DNA of 22,119 nucleotides, from positions 1 through 22,119 of the forward strand of contig CALALX010000011.1 in assembly GCA_937925635.1 (NCBI GenBank), written 5' to 3'. How positions within the stretch are numbered: the stretch's first letter is position 1; each line of letters opens with the position of its first letter. Positions 7,709 to 14,513 of this stretch are shown piece by piece. The stretch comes from an uncultured Caulobacter sp. Lineage in GTDB: Bacteria > Pseudomonadota > Alphaproteobacteria > Caulobacterales > Caulobacteraceae. The translations under genes were made by a program, and so were the position numbers. Under the pieces are notes generated by a model. It saw only the letters and a list, made by a program, of their open reading frames with translations, was not told where the DNA came from and did not search any database.

Positions 7709-7814
7709 TGCGTCCTTCGACACGCGCCTCCGGCGCTGCTCAGGATGACTGGCTTGGGAGGCCATCGCTCATTGTCATGGCGAGCAGGCCCGAAGGGCCG
7801 TGTCGAACCACGCA
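7709..7814. repeat. Interspersed repeat with terminal inverted arms
   Basis: TGCGTCCTTCGACACG (7709-7724) is complementary, bar two bases, to CGTGTCGAACCACGCA (7799-7814). Inside are GCCTCCGGCGC..CTCAGGATGA (7726-7747) and GTCATGGCGAGCAGGCCCGAAGGGCC (7775-7799). The strings TCCTTCGA..CTCAGGATGA and GTCATGGCGAGC..CCGAAGGGCC look like a dispersed element seen in alphaproteobacterial intergenic DNA; that is from memory and unchecked. It fills the gap between the esterase 3' end and the oxygenase 5' end and could fold as one long hairpin. Confidence 0.6.
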
Positions 7815-7819
7815 CCGCC

Positions 7820-9439
7820 TCAGGTCACCGCCTTGCGCGTGGCGGCGTAGGGATCGTCGACCACGCGGCAGGTCGTGTTGAACATCATCGTCGAGCGCTT
7901 GCCGGCTTCGTAGGGCGGCCAGCTGGGCAGGTCGCCGCTGTTGGGATCGCCGTACTTGGCGAAGGTCGCCCAGGCCTTGCTCATCTGCTTGGCCATCAGC
8001 TGCGGCTCCGGCCCTGGGCCGACCAGAACGCGGCTGCTGTCGACGTTGTCGAAGACCAGCGGCATCTCCAGCGTGTGAGGCGACCGGAACGGCCCGACCG
8101 GAGTCTCCCACTCGAGCACATAGAACCAGGTCTTGGCCCCGCCCTGCGCCGCATGTCGCTCGGCGATCTGCACCGACCCGGCGAACATTCGGCCGTAGGT
8201 GACCAGGTGGGTCGCCAGATAGGTCGGACTGTCCGCCGGGAAGTCCTTGCGCAGCGCGGCCAACACCTGCGGCGCCTTCGGCCCGTAGATCCCGGCCGCC
8301 ATCGCGTTCAGGCCGGCGTCGTCCAGCTTTCCGAACCAGGGCGCCGACGCCATGAACAGGGTCATCTCGTCCTTGTTGACGCCGATCATCACCGGCACAT
8401 GCCAGGCGGACGGCGGTCCCGCCGGATCCCAGGGGTGGACCGGCAGGATGGCGTCGTCCTCGACCGGCGAGAATCCCGAGCGATCGAAGCCGGCGCCGGG
8501 CTGCCTGGCCTCCGCCGCGGCGCAGGCCTGCTGAAGGCGCTCCGCCGGCACGGCGCGTAGGCTCTTCACGTCGCCCTCGACGAGGCCGAGCGTCTTGTAG
8601 AGGTCGGCGCGCAGGGCGGCGGCCCGATCGCGCGGCACGGCCTTCACGCCAGGTCCGCTCTGGATGATGGCGCGATGGAACAGCCCCTCGGCCCTGCGCA
8701 TGGCCAGCAGGTAGCTGACCTTCGCGCCGCCGCCGGATTCGCCGAAGATGGTGACGTTGCAGTGGTCGCCGCCGAACTGGCGGATGTTGTCGCGGACCCA
8801 TTCCAGCGCCGCCAACAGATCCAGCATGCCGGCGTTGCCCGAGCCCTCGACCTCCGGCAGGTCGAGATAGCCGAACACGTTGAGCCGGTGGTTCACGGTC
8901 ACGACGACCACGTCCTGGTGCTCCGCCAGGTTGGTCCCGTCGTACATCGGCCAGCCGCCGGAGCCGTAGGCGAAACCGCCGCCGTGGAACCAGACCATGA
9001 CCGGCCGGGGCGATCTGGGCGCCGCGGGGGCCCAGACGTTCAGGTACAGGCAGTCCTCGCTCTGGGCGGCCACCTCGGCCGCCACTGGGAAGACCTGCTG
9101 CAGCGCGCGGCCCAGGTCGGACGTCGGGTTCACCGAGGACGGCGAGGGGTTCTGGATCGCGGGCGCCCCCAGCGCCGAAGCGCGGGCCTCGGTCCAGGGT
9201 TTGGCGGGCTGCGGCGGCGCGAAACGCAGGTCTCCAACGGGCGGCGCGGCATAGGGAATGCCGAGCCAGGCGATCGAGGCCTCGGTCGGGGACCACAGGC
9301 CGCGGACCGGGCCCTTGTCGGTGGTCACGATCGGGGAAGGCTTCCGGCGGGCGAGCGCCGGACCGGCGGCGCCGAAGGCCGCGCCCGCGGCGCCGAGACC
9401 CAGCAGCCGTCGCCGTGAAAGGTTCGCTTCGTCCATCAT
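7820..9439 (-). CDS. Tat-exported type B carboxylesterase (para-nitrobenzyl esterase-like)
   Basis: 539 residues. The N-terminus LSRRRLLGLGAAGAAFGAAGPALA is a twin-arginine signal, so the enzyme acts outside the cytoplasm. Alpha/beta-hydrolase motifs are IPYAAPPVGDLRF near 61, EDCLYLNVWAP at 129, the oxyanion-hole HGGGFAYGS from 152, the nucleophile elbow GESGG with Ser235, the acid Glu358 in VNKDEMTLF, and His455 in RSPHTLEMP. The elbow has Gly instead of the usual Ala after Ser (GESGG rather than GESAG), which is tolerated in the family. ATG 9439 is preferred since GGAGG lies 8 bases upstream. It is divergent from the alcohol dehydrogenase gene, hinting at ester hydrolysis followed by alcohol oxidation, but that is inference. 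Confidence 0.92.
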   Translation of the reverse strand: MMDEANLSRRRLLGLGAAGAAFGAAGPALARRKPSPIVTTDKGPVRGLWSPTEASIAWLGIPYAAPPVGDLRFAPPQPAKPWTEARASALGAPAIQNPSPSSVNPTSDLGRALQQVFPVAAEVAAQSEDCLYLNVWAPAAPRSPRPVMVWFHGGGFAYGSGGWPMYDGTNLAEHQDVVVVTVNHRLNVFGYLDLPEVEGSGNAGMLDLLAALEWVRDNIRQFGGDHCNVTIFGESGGGAKVSYLLAMRRAEGLFHRAIIQSGPGVKAVPRDRAAALRADLYKTLGLVEGDVKSLRAVPAERLQQACAAAEARQPGAGFDRSGFSPVEDDAILPVHPWDPAGPPSAWHVPVMIGVNKDEMTLFMASAPWFGKLDDAGLNAMAAGIYGPKAPQVLAALRKDFPADSPTYLATHLVTYGRMFAGSVQIAERHAAQGGAKTWFYVLEWETPVGPFRSPHTLEMPLVFDNVDSSRVLVGPGPEPQLMAKQMSKAWATFAKYGDPNSGDLPSWPPYEAGKRSTMMFNTTCRVVDDPYAATRKAVT

Positions 9440-9501
9440 CCCGCTCGCCTCCGGTCTCGAAACATCGGTATCCCAATCGCGCGGGTCAATCGAGATTCTT
9501 T

Positions 9502-9515
9502 CGAACAGCTGTTCG
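9502..9515. promoter_or_regulatory. 14-bp perfect palindrome between divergent esterase and dehydrogenase genes
   Basis: CGAACAGCTGTTCG is fully self-complementary and sits in the 142-base divergent gap, 63 bases from the esterase start and 67 from the dehydrogenase start. Its position suits an operator serving both promoters, for example for a TetR- or MarR-type protein. No clear -10/-35 pair is seen on either strand. Confidence 0.4.
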
Positions 9516-9581
9516 CCAGACCTTTCGCTTCACGGGTGAACGGCGATAACGTCCGGCCAACAAACGAAGGGGAGATCCGCC

Positions 9582-10658
9582 ATGAAGGCCGCAGTCCTGC
9601 GCGAAGTCGGCAAGCCGCTGCAGATCGAGGACGTCCAGATCAGCAAGCCTGGTCCGCATGAAGTGCTGATCCGCACCGTCGCCGCCGGCGTCTGCCATTC
9701 GGACCTGCACTTCGTCGAAGGCTCCTACCCTCACCCGCTTCCCGCAGTGCTGGGCCACGAGAGCGCCGGCGTGGTCGAGCAGGTCGGTTCCGAGGTCCGC
9801 ACCGTGAAGCCGGGCGACCACGTCATCACCTGCCTGTCGGCCTTCTGCGGTCACTGCGCCCACTGCGTCACCGGGCACATGGCGCGCTGCGTCAGCGGCG
9901 ACGTCCGCCGCGCCAAGGATGACGCGCCGCGGCTCGGCAACGGCCTGAACCAGTTCCTGAACCTGTCCTCCTTCGCCGAGCAGATGCTGATCCACGAGCA
10001 CGCCTGCGTAGCCATCCGCAAGGACATGCCGCTCGACCGCGCCGCCCTGATCGGCTGCTCGGTGACCACCGGCGTCGGCGCGGTGGTGCAGACCTCCAGC
10101 GTTCGCGCGGGCGAGACCGTGGCCGTCATCGGCTGCGGCGGCGTCGGCCTGGCCGCGGTCAATGGCGCGGCGATCGCCGGCGCCGGCCGGATCATCGCCA
10201 TCGACATGCAGGGCTCGAAGCTGAACCTGGCCAAGGCGTTCGGGGCCACGGACGTGATCAACGCCAGCGAGGTCGACCCCGTCGCCGCGGTCATCGAGCT
10301 GACCAGAGGCGGCGTCCAGCACAGCTTCGAGGCCATCGGCCTGAAGAAGACCACCGAACAGGCCTTCAAGATGCTGGCCCGCGGCGGCACCGCCAATGTC
10401 ATCGGCATGATCCCGGTCGGCACGATGATCGAGCTGCACGGCGCCGACTTCCTCGGCGAGAAGCGCATTCAGGGCTCGCTGATGGGCTCCAACCGCTTCC
10501 CGGTCGACATGCCGCGCCTGGTTGACTTCTACATGTCGGGCAAGCTGCACCTGGACCAGATGATCTCCCAGCGCCTGAAGCTGGAGCAGGTCAACGACGC
10601 TCTGGAGGAGCTGAAGCGGGGCGAGCTGGCCCGCTCGGTGATCACCTTCGACGCCTAG
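9582..10658 (+). CDS. Zinc-dependent alcohol dehydrogenase (MDR superfamily)
   Basis: 358 residues. Catalytic zinc ligands are Cys38, His59 with Glu60 (GHE), and Cys159. The structural zinc lobe is complete: Cys89, 92, 95 and 103 (FCGHCAHC...C). The Rossmann motif is GCGGVG (184-189) with Asp208 at the end of beta-2, favouring NAD over NADP. Length and layout match class III-like bacterial alcohol dehydrogenases; the exact alcohol is not readable. The start is preceded by GAAGGGGAG. The TAG stop is the first three bases of the following hairpin repeat. Confidence 0.93.
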   Translation: MKAAVLREVGKPLQIEDVQISKPGPHEVLIRTVAAGVCHSDLHFVEGSYPHPLPAVLGHESAGVVEQVGSEVRTVKPGDHVITCLSAFCGHCAHCVTGHMARCVSGDVRRAKDDAPRLGNGLNQFLNLSSFAEQMLIHEHACVAIRKDMPLDRAALIGCSVTTGVGAVVQTSSVRAGETVAVIGCGGVGLAAVNGAAIAGAGRIIAIDMQGSKLNLAKAFGATDVINASEVDPVAAVIELTRGGVQHSFEAIGLKKTTEQAFKMLARGGTANVIGMIPVGTMIELHGADFLGEKRIQGSLMGSNRFPVDMPRLVDFYMSGKLHLDQMISQRLKLEQVNDALEELKRGELARSVITFDA

Positions 10659-10769
10659 AGCACGATGGCATCAGACGGAATCGTCTGATGGCTGAATCGT
10701 GCTCTAGAATCAAAGATGTAGAGCCTGATTCAGGGTTCAGATTGTTCCATCTGAACCCATCAGGCTCTA
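10656..10769. repeat. Two tandem nested hairpins (TAGAGC...GCTCTA element)
   Basis: First unit: TAGAGCACGAT (10656-10666) pairs with ATCGTGCTCTA (10696-10706). Nested inside, CATCAGACG (10669-10677) pairs with CGTCTGATG (10682-10690). Second unit: TAGAGCCTGAT (10719-10729) pairs with ATCAGGCTCTA (10759-10769). Nested inside, GGGTTCAGAT (10733-10742) pairs with ATCTGAACCC (10749-10758). Both units have 11-base outer stems sharing the TAGAGC ends but different inner stems, so they kept pairing while diverging. It is AT-richer than its surroundings. The element supplies the stop codon of the dehydrogenase gene. Confidence 0.85.
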
Positions 10770-10782
10770 GAGACCCCCGCAG

Positions 10783-10815
10783 CCGCTCGTTCGGGCAGGC
10801 CGCCCGGATGAGCGG
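10783..10815 (-). terminator. GC-rich hairpin at a convergent gene junction
   Basis: CCGCTCGTTCGGGC (10783-10796) pairs with GCCCGGATGAGCGG (10802-10815) with two G-U type positions and a 5-base loop. It starts 9 bases past the stop of the minus-strand regulator, so it is a plausible terminator or 3' stabiliser for it. There is no T-tract. Confidence 0.5.
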
Positions 10816-10823
10816 CGCGACCT

Positions 10824-11327
10824 TCAAGCCTTCGTGGCCTGATAGCCATGGCGTCGCAGGGCGGCCACCAGTCGATTGAAGCTGGTGAAGGTCTCCTGAT
10901 AGGCGGCGATCATCCTGGGCCCCGCGAGGCCGGCGTCGGTCACGATCACGCCGCTGCGCCCCTTGCGCTCGCAGAGCCCCTGCGCGACCAGCAGGTTCAC
11001 GTAGCGCCGCGTGGTCTCGTAGGGCAGGCCGATCGAGCTCGCGACGGACATCACGCTGGCCGGTCGAGGTCCGGCCTGACCAGCGCTTGCGCCCTCCCGG
11101 TTCGCCACGGCGATCGCGGTGAAGATGATCCCTTTCAGGAGGTCGCCCTCATGCGCTCGCGCGATGATCTCGACGCCCCTGATGAAGAACTCACCCGCCA
11201 GCCGTGCGGCGACGTCGTACTCATTGACCGCTTCGATCTGGGGTTCCTCGATGCTCAAGCTCTTGCGGGAGTGTGACTCCCCTCCCTGACCCGCCTCCAG
11301 CCTTGTGGCGTCGCGCGGGGATTGCAA
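10824..11327 (-). CDS. Winged-helix transcriptional regulator, paralog A
   Basis: Up to 167 residues from a TTG at 11327, which has TGAGGAATCC just upstream; a later TTG at the LSIEEPQ segment is possible. The conserved part begins near AARLAGEFFIRGVEIIARAHEGDLLKGIIFTAIAVAN. It continues to the DNA-binding helix-turn-helix ASVMSVASSIGLPYETTRRYVNLLVAQGLCER and a wing GRSGVIVTDAGL. The shape is that of MarR/IclR-like winged-helix proteins, but I cannot name the family. The neighbouring minus-strand gene is a paralog with the same PYETTRR recognition helix. No ligand-binding motif is visible. Probably a cytoplasmic DNA-binding dimer. Confidence 0.75.
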   Translation of the reverse strand: MQSPRDATRLEAGQGGESHSRKSLSIEEPQIEAVNEYDVAARLAGEFFIRGVEIIARAHEGDLLKGIIFTAIAVANREGASAGQAGPRPASVMSVASSIGLPYETTRRYVNLLVAQGLCERKGRSGVIVTDAGLAGPRMIAAYQETFTSFNRLVAALRRHGYQATKA

Positions 11328-11480
11328 CCGGATTCCTCAGGTTGGGTAATGGTTCCCGCCATGGCGAGCGGGGAGGCGTATGTTCGTCCGGGAGTTGCGG
11401 GTCCGGGCGGCCGGCCTGCCCCCCCCCGATGCGGCCGCCCGTGGGCGTCCCCGGCCCGTCAGGGTCGGGGACCGCTTCGC
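11328..11480. other. Gap between the tandem regulators, with hairpin and C-tract
   Basis: GTCCCCGGCCC (11447-11457) pairs with GGGTCGGGGAC (11462-11472), 9 bases after the minus-strand stop at 11481, and probably ends paralog B. A run of nine C (11419-11427; G on the coding strand) lies just beyond. The remaining 90 bases should carry the promoter of paralog A, but none is clear. Confidence 0.5.
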
Positions 11481-12026
11481 TCAGACGTTTCCGGTCGAGA
11501 GATCGACGCCGCCGTCGGTCAGATCGCGGAAGAGCGCGCGGAGATTCTCCAGGTTGCGCCGATGCGTGGCCACCATGGCGTCGCGGCTCAGAACCGCGGC
11601 CGGCGCGATGATTCCCGTGTCGGCGCGCACGCACAGCCCCTCCTTGATGAGCGCGTTCACATGCCGGCGCGTGGTCTCGTAGGGTAGCGCCAGCTCCAGC
11701 GCGAGGGCATGGACGCTGATCGGTCGTCGGATTTCGTCGGGCACCTGGCCCTCCGTCGCCGCATAGGCCTGGGCGACGGGATCGCTGGGCTTGAGGTGAC
11801 GGGTATTGGCGTCGACGATGGCCAGGAAGATGACGCCGCGCAGGATGTCGCCATCCCCCACCGCGCGCGCCAGCAGGTCGACCGATTTCAGGAAGAAGCG
11901 CGTCGACGCCCGCAGCGCGAGCCGTCCGCGGTTCGATTCCAGTTCAGTCGACAAGGCCAAGTCCCCAGGCGCGTTGAAAATCAACGTTCTGCATACGCCA
12001 GGGTAACTAGCCCATGCACGGACCAT
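11481..12026 (-). CDS. Winged-helix transcriptional regulator, paralog B
   Basis: 181 residues if ATG 12026 is used; codons become strongly GC-biased only from about residue 23 (GDLALSTELESN), so the true start may be a TTG or GTG further in. The core ALRASTRFFLKSVDLLARAVGDGDILRGVIFLAIVDANTRH, then ISVHALALELALPYETTRRHVNALIKEGLCVRADTGIIAPAAVL, aligns along its length with paralog A. The shared blocks are FF-(K/R)-VD/E-LLAR, GDxL-GxIF-AI--AN and PYETTRR-VN-L--GLC. The middle loop is longer here (LKPSDPVAQAYAATEGQVPDEIRRP). It lies downstream of ispG on the same strand, with a 115-base AT-richer gap that could hold its own promoter. Confidence 0.75.
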   Translation of the reverse strand: MVRAWASYPGVCRTLIFNAPGDLALSTELESNRGRLALRASTRFFLKSVDLLARAVGDGDILRGVIFLAIVDANTRHLKPSDPVAQAYAATEGQVPDEIRRPISVHALALELALPYETTRRHVNALIKEGLCVRADTGIIAPAAVLSRDAMVATHRRNLENLRALFRDLTDGGVDLSTGNV

Positions 12027-12141
12027 ATCGCCCCACTTTGGGTAGGGGGATTTGATTGAGGTCAACAATTTCCACGGCCGCGACATTAAGACGCTGGCGT
12101 TCAGGATGTGGGGCGCGAGCGGTCGATCGCGAGGCGGAGAC

Positions 12142-13284
12142 CTACTCCGCGGCCTGCAGTTCGCCTGAGCGAGCCGCTTCGATCTCGGCGGCGCGCTTCT
12201 CGACCAGCTCGACGATGTGGTCGACCATGCCGTCGTTGTCCATCTTGTGGTCGGGCTTTCCGGCCACATAGATCATGCCCGAACCCTTGCCGCCGCCGGT
12301 GAAGCCGAGGTCGGTCATTAGGGCCTCGCCCGGTCCGTTCACGACGCAGCCGATGATCGACAGCGACAGCGGCGTCGACACATGCGCCAGGCGCTCTTCC
12401 AGCTTCTCGACCGTCGCGATGACGTTGAAGCCCTGCCGGGCGCAGGACGGACAGGCGATAATGTTCACGCCGCGGTGCCGCAGGCCCAGCGACTTCAGCA
12501 TGTCGAAGCCGACCTTGATCTCCTCGACAGGATCGGCGGCCAGGCTGACGCGGATCGTGTCGCCGATGCCGGCCCACAGCAGGCTGCCCATGCCGATCGA
12601 CGACTTGACGGTGCCGGTGCGCAGGGCGCCGGCCTCGGTGATGCCCAGGTGCAGCGGACAGTCGATGGCGTCGGCCAGTTGCTGGTAGGCGGCCACGGTC
12701 ATGAAGATGTCCGAGGCCTTCACACTGATCTTGAAGTCGTGGAAGTCGTGGTCCTGCAGGATGCGGGCGTGGCTGAGCGCGCTCTCGACCATCGCGTCGG
12801 GACAGGGCTCGCCGTACTTTTCGAGCAGCTCGCGCTCCAGCGAACCGGCGTTGACGCCGATCCGCATCGAGCAGCCGTGGTCGCGGGCGGCCTGGATGAC
12901 CTCGCGTACGCGGTCGGGGCTGCCGATGTTGCCCGGGTTGATGCGCAGGCAGGCCGCGCCCGCCTTGGCCGCTTCGACGCCGCGCTTGTAGTGAAAGTGA
13001 ATGTCGGCCACGAGCGGAACCTTGGCGGCCTTCACGATCGCGCCGAAGGCCGCCGTCGACTCCTCGTCGGGACAGGAGACGCGGACGATGTCGGCCCCCG
13101 CCTCTTCGAGCTGGCGGATCTGGTCGATGGTCGCGGCGGCGTCGGCCGTCAGCGTATTGGTCATCGACTGCACGGCGATCGGCGCGTCGCCGCCGATCGG
13201 CACCGACCCGACATGAATCTGGCGAGACTTGCGCCGGTCGATCCGGCGCCAGGGGCGAACGTGGGTGTGATCGTCGTGGCTCAT
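12142..13284 (-). CDS. ispG: (E)-4-hydroxy-3-methylbut-2-enyl-diphosphate synthase (GcpE/IspG)
   Basis: 380 residues. It performs the sixth step of the MEP isoprenoid pathway, converting MEcPP to HMBPP in the cytoplasm. The three [4Fe-4S] cysteines are Cys278 and Cys281 (IIACPSCARQGF) and Cys313 (IIGCVVNGPGE), with Glu320 as the fourth ligand. The N-terminal TIM-barrel motifs VGSVPIGGDAPIAVQSMTNT, DIVRVSCPDEE, ADIHFHYKRG and LRINPGNIG are all present. Length and ligand set are those of the single-barrel bacterial type. ATG 13284 is chosen since the family starts just before this point; the frame stays open upstream but runs antisense to nothing conserved. It follows the rodZ-like gene with 80 bases between, an order also known in E. 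coli. Confidence 0.97.
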   Translation of the reverse strand: MSHDDHTHVRPWRRIDRRKSRQIHVGSVPIGGDAPIAVQSMTNTLTADAAATIDQIRQLEEAGADIVRVSCPDEESTAAFGAIVKAAKVPLVADIHFHYKRGVEAAKAGAACLRINPGNIGSPDRVREVIQAARDHGCSMRIGVNAGSLERELLEKYGEPCPDAMVESALSHARILQDHDFHDFKISVKASDIFMTVAAYQQLADAIDCPLHLGITEAGALRTGTVKSSIGMGSLLWAGIGDTIRVSLAADPVEEIKVGFDMLKSLGLRHRGVNIIACPSCARQGFNVIATVEKLEERLAHVSTPLSLSIIGCVVNGPGEALMTDLGFTGGGKGSGMIYVAGKPDHKMDNDGMVDHIVELVEKRAAEIEAARSGELQAAE

Positions 13285-13364
13285 GCGGCGTCCAAGGTAA
13301 GCCCGGCGGGCCGGATTCCCAAGCCCGTCACGGAAGTTTCGCCATGGAAGAACGCCGAAGCCCG

Positions 13365-14369
13365 CTAGCCGACCAGGGCCGACACGGTCGACTTCGACGC
13401 GGGCATCACGCCCTTCAGACCGCCGGAGACGAAGACGTCGACCGCGGACGGATCGGTCACCTCGACGGCCACGCCCTTGATGTTGGGCAGCCGGAAGGCT
13501 TCGCCGGCGGCGAGCGGACCACCGAAGTAGATCGCGCCGTCGGCGCCGCTCACGGTCAGGAAGGTCTGGCGGCGGGCCTGCAAGGTCACGGTCGAAGCCG
13601 TGGCGGGCGCGCCGAAAATCTTGCCCTTCGGCGCGAACGGCGTGCCCACGGCGACGGCGGGTTCGGCCGGTCCGGCGGCGAGCTCGGCCGCCTTGCGGGC
13701 CTTGGCCGCGGCGGCGGCCGCGTCCGCCGATCCGCCGGCTTCGGCGGCGGCTTCCAATCCAGGGGTCTCGTAGACCGGCGGAGTCGAGGCTTCGGTGGGA
13801 GCGGGCAGCGGCGCGCCGATGCTGGTCGGGCCGGTCGGGCCGGCGACATCTGGCGCGGCCTGCGCGACCGCTTCCTGCGGAGCCTGCGACAGCGGGGCTT
13901 CCTCGCTGATGGCCCGCTGGGCGATGTTCCACAGGATGATCGCCGACACGATGAAGGCGCCCACGGCCATGATCGCGCCCATGCGGGGATCGCGCTCGCG
14001 GCGGACGCCGACCGGCGCGCGCAGCGGCTCGTCCGGATCGGGCGAGGTGTCCTTGAACCGGGCGACGGCCTCGTCGGGGTCCATGCCCAGCAGGGTGGCG
14101 TAAGCCTTGATGTAGCCGATGGTGAACGGCCGGGACGGCAGTTCATCCAGACGCATGTCCTCGACAGCGGCGAGGTAGGTGCGACGGATGCGGGTCTGGT
14201 CTGCGACGTCCTGCAGGGACAGGCCGCGGAACTCGCGCGCCGCCTTCAGGGCCGCGCCGATGTCGGGTCCGTAGTGCAGGGAAAGCTCCTCGGTCGGCGC
14301 GAATTGATCCGCCGGGTCGTGCTCCCCGGTGCGGTAGAGTTGCGTAACCCCGCCAGAATCGAGCGGCAT
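13365..14369 (-). CDS. rodZ: RodZ-like membrane protein with helix-turn-helix and DUF4115 domains
   Basis: 334 residues from ATG 14369; a GTG at 14402 would add 11. Layout: a Cro/Xre-type helix-turn-helix at about 35-105 (IGAALKAAREFRGLSLQDVADQTRIRRTYLAAVEDMRLDELPSRPFTIGYIKAYATLLGMD), one transmembrane helix near 130-150 (MGAIMAVGAFIVSAIILWNIA), an Ala/Pro-rich periplasmic linker, and a C-terminal beta domain (VTLQARRQTFLTVSGADGAIYFGGPLAAGEAFRLPNIKGVAVEVTDPSAVDVFVSGG) of the DUF4115 type. This is the RodZ architecture: a bitopic protein that anchors MreB and supports cell shape. The pairing with ispG downstream supports the call. No other shape genes are nearby. Confidence 0.87.
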   Translation of the reverse strand: MPLDSGGVTQLYRTGEHDPADQFAPTEELSLHYGPDIGAALKAAREFRGLSLQDVADQTRIRRTYLAAVEDMRLDELPSRPFTIGYIKAYATLLGMDPDEAVARFKDTSPDPDEPLRAPVGVRRERDPRMGAIMAVGAFIVSAIILWNIAQRAISEEAPLSQAPQEAVAQAAPDVAGPTGPTSIGAPLPAPTEASTPPVYETPGLEAAAEAGGSADAAAAAAKARKAAELAAGPAEPAVAVGTPFAPKGKIFGAPATASTVTLQARRQTFLTVSGADGAIYFGGPLAAGEAFRLPNIKGVAVEVTDPSAVDVFVSGGLKGVMPASKSTVSALVG

Positions 14370-14402
14370 GGCTAGCGACGCCCCCACGAACTCGCGCCGC
14401 AC

Positions 14403-14513
14403 GCGAATGCGACGCCCCCTGCTTCCCTTACGCCGGGAAATCTTAACGTGGTCTTGTGGATATCAAAATAGTGCCCGGAATTCAATGTGCTAATCCGCCA
14501 CACAAAGCTGTCG
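14403..14513 (-). promoter_or_regulatory. Candidate rodZ-ispG promoter region
   Basis: A 111-base AT-enriched gap between ptsP and rodZ. Read on the minus strand it contains TTTTGA, 17 bases, then TAAGAT (minus 14471 to 14443, approximately), a loose sigma-70-type pair upstream of the rodZ start. The GTTAAGAT string is suggestive but not a full CtrA site. Confidence 0.35.

Noticed and set aside
7740..9476. Long minus-strand open frame (578 codons) overlapping the esterase in another frame
   Set aside because: Arg/Gly/Pro-rich translation with no motif; it is a high-GC shadow of the esterase, which has all its catalytic residues.
9502..9515. LexA box reading of CGAACAGCTGTTCG
   Set aside because: It resembles the Gram-positive SOS box, but alphaproteobacterial LexA sites are direct GTTC-N7-GTTC repeats, and the neighbours are not SOS genes.
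12027..12141. Upstream extension of regulator paralog B to ATG 12086 or beyond
   Set aside because: Third positions are not GC-biased there and it would consume the likely promoter gap; translation further upstream is antisense-type sequence over ispG.
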